NCBI GenBank assembly: GCA_003999685.1
Contig: CP021221.1
Span: 2,170,001 to 2,234,000, forward strand
DNA: 64,000 nucleotides
DNA from: Taiwanofungus camphoratus
Lineage: Eukaryota; Basidiomycota; Agaricomycetes; Polyporales; Taiwanofungaceae
Reading direction: 5' to 3'
Position numbers and translations under genes: made by a program. Of the stretch, positions 13,580 to 24,872 are shown in pieces. The notes beneath the pieces were generated by a model. That model was not told the DNA's origin and did not search any database. It worked only from the letters and a program-made list of their open reading frames with translations. Each line of letters opens with the position of its first letter. Positions within the stretch are counted from its first letter, which is position 1.

Positions 13580-16549
13580 GTTTAGGTGAATATGGACATG
13601 GAGACAGTCTCGCGTCAAGCGCTTCGTTAAATTTCGTCACGTGGAAAGAGTGCAGTGCTGTGATCGGTCACGTTGCCTCCGCTGTTCACTGCAGACAGTG
13701 CCAGACACTGGCCATGCTTGCCTTTTCTTGACAGTCTAAGCTCTCCAGTAATGATTAAGATACAAATTTACGCTCTGTCATTGCTCAGACAACTGTATTA
13801 GTTTTCGTGCCATGCAAGCGTGTGTTCGGTTCGGACTCGACTTCATATCACTCGTTCAGTCGTCATCTGCTGTTGTGGTGATCTTTCCATCCAAAGACTT
13901 TCAAAATTACATATGTGCATATATTTGCATTCGTTGAGCCCACACTACCGTACCAAATGTAAGGCCATATTATCCTCAAAGATATATGAGAATGACTTCA
14001 GTATCTACTGGTAGACTGCGAGCAGGCGAGGCCCGCACTGGGAGGTGAAAGGCTGCATACTTATTAAATGGTCGTATCACTGCTGTGCGAGCAGACTACC
14101 GAGACGGCCAGACTAGTGAGTCCTCAAAGGTAAGTAAAGGTAAGTTTCTGTCTCGGTTTCCGGCGCACGTCCGCTGCATGACTTCTCCTGTTTGACCAGA
14201 GTCGCTTCACCTTCATCGAGATGTTTTTCTTGCGGTCCCAGAGGTCTCTCTGTGGCCTTGGTTCTCCCTACACGCAATCTTCCGAGAAGGCTTACTTATT
14301 CCCCGCGCGCTCAACGATGACCGCGTGTTTCTGAAACCAGTGGAATCTCTTGAAGACGATCAAACCATTCAGGTAAAAGTTTCTTAATTGCTCCACCCTC
14401 ACAGGACCATACGTGACCCTGAATAGTGGAGGCTTCGATCACGATGTATGGATGTAGGCATGCGTAATTCCTGTTCAAACAAAGAGCAATGACATGAGTC
14501 GGGTGGCTGAAACACTGCGGCACCCCATGACCTTGTTTATAGACTCACCATCTCCCAAATAGGAACTGATCACTCAAGACAATGGTCCAGAGGTAAATTT
14601 CTCTGGGTCTTGTGAGCACAGCCAATCCACACAATGACAACCCATTGCTACTAACGTAGAATGTCCTAGTATGCATGCTTTATACAACAAGTTGTATTGC
14701 AGTTGGGAGTTGGGAATGGTATCGGGATGTCTTCGCAAGGTGCACATTTGTTTGTCTGTGCAGTGTACGCCGGCGGTTATGTGCCGTATTCATCCATGTC
14801 AACGAGGATAGCTCTTCCGTGCCTGTATGTGCACCATGATAGAGAGGGCGTAACGGAGGCTGTTTGGCTTAACTTCTTGGACTCTGTAACACTGCTAATG
14901 ACGCCACTCAAGGAAGGTTTGATAGCTGCAACTGAAAATACAGTTGTCTCACGAAGCTCGACAACCTAGACATTGCCTCAGACCGTTTGTATCCAGAAAT
15001 GGAACCCATGTTTGTTGGTAATCATATCAAATAATCATTGATAGATCAACAACACAGTCCAGCCAACGAAGAAGCCCGTCTTAATGAATGTCACCCTCCT
15101 TGACAAGGAGGTTTCATGATGTACAGCCTCAGCCACCGGGGCCCTGTCTGGGGCGAAGGGTTGTCGTGCGGTCCGTCGCCTCTCGCTATGCAGTCTAGGA
15201 CAGTTCTCCGACTTCATTGGAGACCCAGACAAATTGATACTGACTCTGTCAGGGACACAAATACAGCTGCCCAGGGAAGATACGACATCAACGTCTTCAA
15301 GTTCGTTGTAAGTACCATTTCCGTCGGTATTCGTACCTGTATCGACAAAGATATCCAGCTCGAAAGAATGCATAGAGCTGGTCGCTGAATCACGCTTCAC
15401 AGATCACATATGTGGGAGTGCTCACATTCAAACACGAAACCTGTCCTCTGTTTTGGACAATGAAAACCGGTGTTACGCCAGTAATCAAACCAGACGTCAG
15501 GATCACGTCTTCTGCATTAGCTCGTCGATGTATCTATTTGGCGAACGCAACATCTAACCAATGGAAACGATATATAGCGCGCCACTTTATCGTAAAAAAC
15601 CAGGAAGCAATGTCAGAACTGTGTATGTCTGCCTAATTCCCTCTGTTCAAGGTAAACTGCGGTGCAACGACCCCAAAGTAGATATCATACATGATTGATG
15701 TGCCTCGGTGATACGAGCAAACTGGCGAAGCGGCCACCAGTCACATCAGTGAGCCCGTTGTGCGATAACGCTGACTGTCAAGGTCCGGCCTGTAGACTTG
15801 TGTATCGTGATACCGGTTGTATCAACGGTGAGGGGGAGAACACTGTACTTAGATCCCGATGCCTGGATCGATCACGTTCATTATAATTATGTGCTTGAAT
15901 AGTACATACGGCACGGCTACTGGATCTCGGCTGCACGATGTACACAAAGTCGGTGTAAGTGGCGTACATTGAACGGCACTAAAAGATCAAGATAGATGAT
16001 GATTCAGCCGAGCCCGAGGTCTGAGCGACTGATAGGTAGTAAAGGTAGGTTTGATGACTTTCCTACGTTTATTGAAGTCCAGGCTAGATTACAACCTGGG
16101 GCCTGTGCTGAGAGATGTGAGAAATTAGCAAGTGCTCTTCGCGTAATACTCAGTGTAAAGCTGGTGAAGTTGTGATAGTATCTGTCAGTCACATAATGAA
16201 TAGTACGCAATACCGATTCCTTGTCTTGAGTGATGTCAAGAGAAACGCCTGTGACTCTTGCGGTGAGATAATCGAAAATCACATAACACTAGTATCGCGT
16301 TGATCTCGAATTGAGACAATGTGTGACGGTCGGTATGATGTTACAAGGCCTACATGTTCATATACAGTCAGGTAGGGAAGCCGAAAAGTCTGCTATGCTG
16401 TCTGATATACGCAGTGGGAATGGGTAGGCGGACGACAGGTACGATAAGTCAGGACCAAGAATTTACAATGAATATAGCATGATCGGCAATGTCAGGCATT
16501 ACAAGGCAGTTCTGCTATCTTCGCTTGGTCTTGATATGAGGTGAAGGTA
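13580..16549. other. Intergenic region with unassigned short open frames
   Basis: About 3 kb with no gene I can name. Frames at 14697-14969 (plus), 15035-15400 (minus, ending in a hydrophobic stretch) and 16004-16282 (minus) are open but lack a recognisable domain, and I could not join them with splice signals into a family protein. A diverged or species-specific gene cannot be excluded. Confidence 0.35.
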
Positions 16550-17750
16550 TTACATTTGTGGGTAATGCAAAGTCGGACGCCGTATGTCCATGGATTCTTG
16601 GACCGTCTTCGCATAAGAAGCTGCTGGCGATAAGCCTTTCTCCTCATCTCGAGTCCTAGGTCGAGGCTCGGCAGTTTCCTGAAAGTTGGGGGGACGTGAG
16701 CTAAGAAGCAACCTACCGGCGCCCACTATTCCCTGGATACTGTGTGCAATTACGCGAGTGGTGATCCACTGGGCAAGGCTCATTCCAGGTAAGAGGCTGA
16801 AGACATCCTGGGAATTTTTGAGAATGAAATTAACCCACGACACGCTGAAAGGCTATACGGGAACCGATGCATCCGCACCTTGATGTCCCAAAAATCCCTA
16901 TGGTGTGTTATCCTTCCTGCGTCATTGAAGGAGAGCCGTGTTATGATGGGAAGGTGGAGATGTAAAGGTGAAGACGACTGGCCCAAGTTGCTCCTCGTTT
17001 GATGAGAATGTTGATAGGGTAAGGTTGAATTAGGAACGGAGAGCGACAGTTGCGATGCCTCAGACGTCAGAGGATGAGATATCCACCCTGTGTCTGTCGA
17101 TCTCTGTAGGCCTGGAAGAAACTGAATATGGAGAATATGTTCAATAATTGTCCTCCGATGGCCGTCTGTGAAAGCGACCCATGAGCGCCAAAGGGTCGAT
17201 GAACAATGGCTTGGCTCAATTTGCATTTGAACAGAATAGACAAAACATTGTTGCTATGACAGTCACCAGCTGCTATCACATACCAGATGTACAATGATCG
17301 GATGCGCAGAAATGGTACATGTTTAAATATCGGAAGGACGTTATATTACTCACCAAAACTGTCGCTTTCGCTTACGTCCGTAACCTCATTCCACATAGTC
17401 ATAGCCTTGAACCATGAATCTCCCCAACCTTCCTCCGAGAAGCCAAAAATGCTATACAAGACTGCAGCCGGTTTCGGCACACCAAGGTGAGCAAGCCGAC
17501 TCGTGACAGCGTGGATGTCAGCAATGACCGCGCGAGATGTAGCGGTAATCAGAGGGTTTTCATACTGAGCATTGGGCTCGTAGAATCGTTCTATAGCCTC
17601 CCACGAGGGGGGGGAGGGGCCGTAAACAATATCACAAACCTCAATGGCTGTGCTGTGGTGAGCAAGAGAAAGAGCAGACGAGTTGGGATTGGTGTTCAGA
17701 GTAGCCCTCGAAGTATCTGAAGCAGTTGGGAACGCAACACTGTTATTCAT
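16550..17750 (-). CDS. Conserved fungal SnoaL/NTF2-like protein of unknown function
   Basis: Multi-exon gene starting at 17750 (MNNSVAFPTASDTSR) with the first donor at about 17353 (GTGAG). The N-terminal exon has IERFYEPNAQYENPLITATS and ADIHAVTSRLAHLG, the W-x-x-I-x-x-F-Y-x-x-x-A-x-Y-x-x-P-L pattern that begins many NTF2/SnoaL-like cone folds. A later exon carries ITRLSFNDAGRITHHRDFWD, the closing strand pair of such folds. The last exon (DVFSLLPGMSLAQWITTRV to the stop at 16550) adds a helical, partly hydrophobic tail. Proteins with this order occur widely in basidiomycetes as hypothetical proteins. NTF2-like folds include enzymes, scaffolds and carriers, so no function can be read off. 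Exon edges between 17290 and 16980 are approximate. Confidence 0.7.
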
Positions 17751-20700
17751 CGTCGTCGTTGTGCTAGTTGAGCGTCAAGGAGCTGCGTTAGTCGTCAAAC
17801 GTCCGTGCGGCACCAAAACCCCATTATCAAGGTTAGGGTTCCTCCGTCTCGCTCGCCGCCGGTAAACAAGTAGACACCACCTAACCCTGGCTTAGGGTCA
17901 GCGGTAGCCGACCACCCAGGTTCTTCTAACCTATCATCATAGGATTCTCGGGTCCTCAGCTCCTGAAGCTCAAGCGTTGAACGTTGAGAGATACGCAGAC
18001 GATATGATTATCTCGCAAGACTGTCTCCGTTGCTTGACATAAAAGGATATGGATAACATACATCCGTCGGTGCAAGTGGTACTTTCCCCAAAATGTAAGG
18101 GTAGGAACGCTTGAGCCAATGACCGGGGTAAAAATGTACTTTTTACGAAGTTGTTTCATTCCATACAGAGCCAGTACCAGACTGTGAGACCCTTTATCAG
18201 ACATGAGTCGTGGCGTCCACAAATTTTGTGAACACTGCCGGTTCGTGCCTTAAATGGTTCAAGATGGTTTCTTCAAGTTCTCAACACTCCTGAAACATAG
18301 TGCGGAGTGCGTGGACAGACAGACTAGGCCAGTCGTTGGCGCTCAGATAAGAGTCGGGCTGATTGCGCTGGTCCTCTGACCTGCATTTGTAATTACGGTA
18401 GCCGTTCAACGTACAATAGAGCCGTGGGTCATAAGTATCCATGATAAAGACAAGAGAGGGTTCACATCATATGGCTTGGGGTTGTGGGACTCCGGTCTGC
18501 GGAGAAAATTGTTAATGAATGCGGGATAAGGAACAACACCTTCCTCGATAAGGTGAAATTTGTGACTCTGTGGTGTAGTCGAAAACAATACGCCGTCGTG
18601 AAGAGCAATGCGAAGTCAATACGTGCATACGCTGTACGTAAACATATGCGTTTCCAAGCTCCAGAATGGAATACAAGATGTCCTAATTTATGCACGCGCG
18701 CATTCTAGTAAAATAAACACTCCCTTCTACCGGGTCCACAACCGGTCACGAGCCACAAGGCGAGTGGCACATATGTCTACATACCTGCCAGACAGACTAG
18801 AGCTGACAGATTGCGGCCTGGGAGAGGGTTCATTGGAGATTCGTTGAACTCGTCACAGTCGAATCTGATAAGGCAGGCACAAGCGGACATGTGACCCTTA
18901 TTCAGACGCGGACGCCGGCGCTGACGGACAACTTCATGGCACGCAGCGGCCTCGTGGTGCACCTAGTATTGTTCGGAAAGACAAGATGTCGAGATGCAAG
19001 ATAGGCTTAGCTTACTTGTTGAGTTAGTGACCTACCTGCCGAAACCTCTTCTGTCCGGACGGTCGCCCACGCCCTTCAAGTGCACGAAGAAGCACGGAAT
19101 GCAGTCTAGCCATTTCACCGGACATCCGGTAATTCACATTATCGGCGAACCTTGTACGGCTGCCGTTGTTCGCGCAGGCACCTTCAACAGTACAACGACT
19201 GAGGGAACACCAAATGGCAGGTACTGGAATCTCCCGCGTCTTCAGCGCGTCGGAAGCTGCGTCATGGCGGCCTTCCGAGGTCCGCAATAAACCAGATGCG
19301 TACTAGATCTGAAACGCGTGTTTGGCTTCCCTTCGTTCATTGTTACCCTTGTTTACCTTCTTCCTGTGACCGTGCCCAGGACGCCACACACGCATACTTG
19401 CTTCCTGTACCTTCCATATTCTTCCTTGCCTGCAGATGCCGGTCAGGGTCAGGGGTCCCGAAGTCCGCCCGTAATCCCTACCTCCGGGCGCGAACTTACT
19501 TGATGGATGGGTCCGAGAAGCAAGCAGTATTATGGTGTACTCCGAGAAAGAGGCAGATTAGCTGCAGTCCGAGAAGCGGAAACAAGGATCCCAAGATAGT
19601 GGAGTGTGAGCGTATCTGACGTCCCAGTTCACTTTGTTTCATTGAGTGAGCGCCAGATTCAAGACTTCGGGACATTGGAGCGCCACCATTCAAGATCTTT
19701 TCCAATATTTCTCTAGAGCGCGGCTATAGATCAGCGCCCTCGCATTCTGAGCCAAGCAAGTAGTGCATCGCCACGATGAAAGAGCGCTGAGAACAGCGCA
19801 AAGCAGCGTTCGCGAGGTCCTTGGGCTGCAAATGAATAGAGCACCTGTTCATAGGGAGAGAGCCGAGAACCGCGAAGGTCGGTCGCTCACGAGTGCCAGA
19901 AGACTGAACGCGTGCCGTAAACTCCGTGCTCATCGTCATTGCCAGGTGTCATAGACAAGTATAGACATAAGGAGATCCCCCGTGCAGTGAAAGAATGAGA
20001 TCGTGCAATGCCCTACGCGTTCAGCGGTGTATGGATGGCCTTAAGTCGCATCTGAACAGTAACCCCCCCTTCCCAGTGTTCTTCCGGGGTCGGGGTCAGA
20101 TAGTACACCCGAGAGACTAGATGTGAGCGTCGACGCCTTGCTTGCCGTTGACACCGTGTATTCCTGACAGGATAACAGAGTTCCTGGACCTTGTCCGAGT
20201 GACGCACAGTTTTCCCCCTTCAAGTCCGTGTCAAGCGTCGGGGAGACACTGTCAAACCCCCTGTGCAAGAAGACGAGGCTTGGCCACTCTAACCCCAGTG
20301 AATTACCAGGAAGACATCATCTTCCAAGGTCATGATAACAGAGAGCAGCAGTGTGCAAAGGAGCTGTACGGAAGGTCTTCGAGGGGTGATGGAGCTGTGC
20401 TAGAATTGTACCGTACATCAGATGCTGCCTTGGCTGTGCAAAGTCGATGTCCCCATTGTGGTGATCGATGGGAACTGGCGTTGCGCAACGCGAGGCACAT
20501 TCGTGATACAACACAGCCGCTGCCATCATCGAAGTGGACTATCAAGCGAGACTTTGGCTGGGAACTAGATTGAAGCAAAGAACGAACCATGACCTGTCAG
20601 TCACTGAGCAGGTACCTGTTCATGCGTACGGAGCCTGCCACGGCATCATTTTGCACGCTGTCCGATATTTGCAAGAATAGTAGCAATCGTGTCCCATAAC

Positions 20701-22153
20701 CTGTCCCGGCTTAAAGAACCACGGCAGTAGTAGCCAATAGAGTATGTGCCCCATGACGCACGTCGGTCGCAGGCAGACGTTGTGGTGGGAATGTTTCGGC
20801 CACTCCTCTCGGCGTTGATTAAGAACAGAGTGGACGACATCCCGGGTGTGTACTGAGGCCTGGGACGAGTTGTCTGAGGGAAATGATGACCTGGTGGAAG
20901 AACGTTGGCAGAACCCCGCCCGAGGGACCCGGAAACACAGGGGAAAATCGGGAATGACTTATCTGCTGCCGCACACTTCTCGAGACACACGTTGTCTTCC
21001 CGACCGCCCCGAATGTGGAGGCGCACACAGTCGCGTATCGCAATTTGCAATGGCCCCTAAGGCTGATAGCAGGGCGCACTCGACCCCCTCCTATCTTCTT
21101 GCTCTCCGCGACCGCGTCGTCGCGACTGGGGTGATGTGCACACGTTGGACGCACGACACTTGCAGCTAGCACCGCACAACGTCGTCGATCCTGGATCAAC
21201 ACCACTTATCCTGTGGCGCACCCTCGATCGGGACCCGGTCGGAAATATACTATTCCCTCTCTCTAGTCGCCTTGACGGCGGCACGAAAGCTCCTTCCACG
21301 CGTTATCTATACAATGTTCCAGATGTAGCTACTAGCTACTGCGGCCGCCAGAGCGCTCGCCGGGGGCACACAGCTGGAATAGGCGCGCTATACTGCACAA
21401 AGGCACGCCCGCCTCCAGCAAAAGCTAGAAGAGGAAGAAGAGCAGGGTTCGACTGGGGTGCCCGTGATCGACAGGAGGCGCAAACCCAATCGAGAACAAC
21501 GGCGGGACGGTTGCTCCGCTGCCTCAGGCGGCACTCCCGGCGAGAAGATAAGTGCACCAGGCGGCACCAACGTGTGCGCGTGATGGACAATCGCACCCAT
21601 GCTGTCATCCCCCATAGTAGCAGTTTCACACCGCCCTCAAGGATCGAACGTTTGTTTCGTTCACGAGCATGTTCAACGCGAATGTCATGTTTCATGTCAT
21701 GTTTTACTTGCATTTTGTACGGATACTTCCTATAGGCTACGATTACACGAGCGGATATGCAACAAGGAGACCACTGTAGACACATATATAGATAGATAGG
21801 CGGGCGCAGTCCGACAACACCCAAGAGCGAGCAGAAGAAAGCGAAAGCAGCCAATAAGTAACAAAAAAATAGCCAAACAGCTACGGATCTCCAAGAAACC
21901 AAATGAGATTCAGCCAGAGACAGAACCATGCGGGTGTGATACAATGCGCGCCGGGGGCGAATGAACAGTACAGAGCGTGACGGATTTTGCTGTGCGTCTT
22001 CATGAGGGCCGTTTTGCGTGAGGGATATAGAATCTCGCCCAGACGCACGAAGGCGAGTAGAGTGTACAGCGTGGGCGTGTGGACGTGTGGCAAATAGATA
22101 AGTGGAGAGGGCGGAGGTGTCTAGAGAGTCCAACGAGTGTAAGAGGTGCGGGG
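17751..22153. other. Long gene-poor stretch, partly GC-rich
   Basis: About 4.4 kb with no recognisable gene. From about 18.9 kb onward the sequence becomes GC-rich, and long frames open by chance on both strands (20142-20573 and 21136-21735 plus; 21336-22133 minus). Their translations are rich in Arg, Pro, Ser and Cys without domain patterns. The last several hundred bases should include the 3' UTR of the GATA factor gene. Confidence 0.4.
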
Positions 22154-23837
22154 TTACGCCGCCACGGCCTTGCGCGGCTTTGCGTTCTTCGCGGGCGCGA
22201 GGTCGGTCAAAGGGACGGGTTGCCAGCCCGTCACCTCGGGTATAGGCATGTCTAGTGGTCGCCGCTGCATGTCCATGGTGCCCGGCACCGTGTTGCGCCG
22301 GAAATAGTCAGGTTGTTGCTGTTGCTGCTGTGTACCAGGGAAGTAGGGCCCAGGGACAGTGGCTGCCTTGCGGGGCGTCTGGCCAGAGGGCGAGTGCGAT
22401 TGCATAGAGGCGATATCGGTGAGCGGCGCGTTGGGCAGCCGGATGCCGCCGTCGCGCGACCCGAGCGGCGGCGACTGCGAGTCCGCGTCGCGCGGGATCG
22501 GGTACGTGCACGAGGCGGGCGAGCCGTTGGACGACGGGGGAGCGGAGCCTGAGGAATAGACGGAAACTGCATGAACACGCGGACAATCAACACCTGTATG
22601 GTGCCGGAAAAGCAGGCTACCCACCACTGTCATCCCAGTCGCTCGTCGCGCCGCCGGAGACGGACGACCCCGACGAGGAGACGGACGAGCGCCGCGGTAT
22701 CATACTCGTGTTCTCCATCTCCCGCTCGCCAGGCTCTTTCTTGACCATCTGCGCCATCTTGCCCGCCTTCGGGCTGCCGGTGACCTTGGGCTGTTTGCGC
22801 GTCTTGCTGCCTGCGCGCAGCTCGTCAAAGCGCAGCGGACGCGCGCGCAGGTGTGTCCGCTCGTACAAGCCACACTTGTTGCAGACAATCTTGCCGGGGT
22901 TAAGCGTCGAGCGCCGCCAACTGGGCGGCTCGGTGGTGTGGCAGTTGAAGCATCGCCGCCGAAGGTACTGCGTTTCCTTTGAGGCTGCATCGTCCGTGTG
23001 CTGGACCATGAGGCCCGTGTGAGGGGAAAGACAAGGCAGCTGGTGAAGGCCTGACGAGCCTGGTCGGCAGAACGCAGTCTGAGATGGGACAATGACAGGT
23101 ACAGAGTCTTCCGTTTTGATACCGTCTAAGTGGTGATATTCCTGATATGGTGCATGGGGCGAAGGGACAGTGTGTGCAAAGGGCTCATCTAGGGCGTGCG
23201 CATGCAGCGGCTCACACATAGGAATCTGGGGAGAACCATCGATGGACAAGGGCTCACTATACACAGTGCTAGGACGGGAGCCGTACGGGCTGCTAGTAAC
23301 AGAGTCATGGTCGCTGCCGAGGTAAGGCGGCGGCGTATACATGTGTTCTCCCCGGTCCTGTCGAACGTAGGGGAAGGTGTTGCGCCGCGTCATACCGACA
23401 TCGTGGAGGTGGCGCATGGAATGCGAGTCGGCGTGTGAGGAGGGTATACTCTGCCAATTGCCTGCATGGTACTGCTGCTGGTGTTGGTGGTGGTCTACGT
23501 AGTAGTCACGACCGCCCATGTTCTGGTCGGGGATGTCGTGGTCGTACAGCTCCTCTAGAAGAGAGCCGCGCGAGCCGGGAGGGTGGTAAGAGTTGGGGTA
23601 GGGCGCGGACCACATGTGGGCGGCTTCGAGGGTGTGTGACTCGGGGACGACGCCGTGGTGGTCGTCGGTTTGGTGGTCGAATATGTAGCGGTGGGGGTTG
23701 AGGTCTATGGAGGGCTTGTAGTGGGGAGGGGAGTAGACGGGGCGCATGTCGTCGGAGCAGAAGGACGACCTGGGCGAGGGAGTGCGGGGAGTGGAAGCGT
23801 CAGAGTAGGGTGTGCAGTCGAACAATAGCGGTTCCAT
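22154..23837 (-). CDS. GATA-type zinc finger transcription factor
   Basis: Two-exon gene. The start chosen at 23837 gives MEPLLFDCTPYSDASTPRTP; the frame stays open upstream to about 24206, but that extension is low in complexity and looks like 5' UTR. The first 300 residues are disordered and rich in His, Pro, Ser and Tyr. The single zinc finger lies in the C-terminal half of exon 1: CFNCHTTEPPSWRR, then IVCNKCGLYERTHLRARPLR. It has spacing C-x2-C-x19-C-x2-C, two more than the animal type, and is followed by a basic tail (SKTRKQPKV). An intron at 22549-22624 joins DDSG to SAPPSSNG. The second exon holds a six-glutamine run at 22315-22332 and ends AKPRKAVAA. It should bind GATA sites in the nucleus. 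Which regulon (nitrogen, iron, light, morphogenesis) I cannot tell. Confidence 0.9.
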
Positions 23838-24872
23838 AGGGCGGGGAGGGGCGGAGTGGCGGTGGGAGGTGCTGGGGACGGCGGACTGGATGTGAATGGA
23901 AGGCGGGTTTTGTGGTTCTTTAGAGAATGGGACGGGGAGTCGGAAAAGACACGGAGGACGGGCGTTGTAAGGACTGGTTTTGAGAAGGAGGTGCGCGGGG
24001 TGCATCCGGGGTCCGCGCAGAACCTGTGCAGGGTGCCGAGAAGGGACTAGCGTGCATGGCCGGCCACAGACCCAGCGACTCGGTGCCACGGTGGTACTCG
24101 GACAAACACAACCGAGCCCACGCGCTCGTGCTCTCTCCTCCTCTTCCCGTCTTCTTCGAAAAAGAACTGCAGGCACGCTAACGCCTACTGGGCCCGCGAG
24201 GACCACCTGGACGCGGCCACGCTACCCGCCCACAGCTCCCCTTATCCTCCCTGTCCCACGAGAACTGCGCCCACCGCCTCAGTTCAGCGCCGCCGTGGCA
24301 GCTGCCTGCTCGCCGGCGACGACGACTCGTGCACCAGACGGACGTGACGCGCACACATGTGCACGTGCACGTGCACGCACACCGCACACCGCTCCCATGT
24401 CATACGTTCCCACGCCCCCGATTTGTATTTCTGACCCTAGTTACCTCATATTATTTGCAGACGCATTCCCACACTCCCGAACTGAGCTGTCCTCTCATCT
24501 CCCCAAACTCGATCTCCCCCTCAGTGTGCTCCCTGCCCGAGATCTCTCGGTCCCTGCCGACGGTGTCTTCACCGTCCCAGCGTCTGCGGCACCTCCCATT
24601 ACTCCATAGCGACAACCCCTCGTCTTCTCGGCGCCAGCCACGCCTCCCATTCAGTACCAGCAGTCCCCCCAGCGCTCGTGTCACGTCGATGCTGTAACCT
24701 CTTCTCCCGGCTCCCGCGCCTGCTCAACCTTGCTGCGGTGCCTTCTCTGAACCCCATGTTTACCTAACAGAGCCAAGGGGCTGCACCGCGGCAGCGCCTT
24801 CCCGCCCAATCCGTTTCTCAGCCGCCCATGCCCATAAGCGTCGCCGTTTCACCTCACCCCCCAATCTCTGCT
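23838..24872. other. Promoter and 5' leader of the GATA gene; 3' flank of the ING gene
   Basis: About 1 kb of GC-rich sequence with long pyrimidine tracts on the plus strand (24400-24700). No coding family is recognisable. It must hold the GATA gene's promoter and probably a long leader, plus the ING gene terminator. Confidence 0.5.
24362..24373. promoter_or_regulatory. Tandem CACGTG E-boxes in the GATA promoter
   Basis: Two adjoining palindromic CACGTG hexamers occur back to back at 24362-24367 and 24368-24373, some 525-535 bp upstream of the GATA start codon. CACGTG is the core site of Pho4/Cbf1/SREBP-type bHLH factors. Occupancy is inference. Confidence 0.4.

Noticed and set aside
14125-14155. 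Repeated GGTAAGT-like units
   Set aside because: Only two short units that resemble splice donors. No array and no exon before them.
17828-17900. Telomere-like TTAGGG and CCTAACCC hexamers
   Set aside because: Only single, unlinked hexamers in both directions, with no tandem array. Chance is enough.
20142-20573. Plus-strand frame with a CPHCGDRW motif
   Set aside because: Only one Cys pair, no second zinc ligand set, and no recognisable neighbours; it is probably a chance frame.
21336-22133. Long minus-strand open frame of 265 codons downstream of the GATA gene
   Set aside because: No domain, biased composition, overlaps other open frames in a GC-rich area and lies in the expected 3' UTR.
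23838-24206. N-terminal extension of the GATA factor from an upstream ATG
   Set aside because: The extra residues are Arg/Pro-rich and low in complexity, and the start at 23837 has a better context and a typical N terminus.
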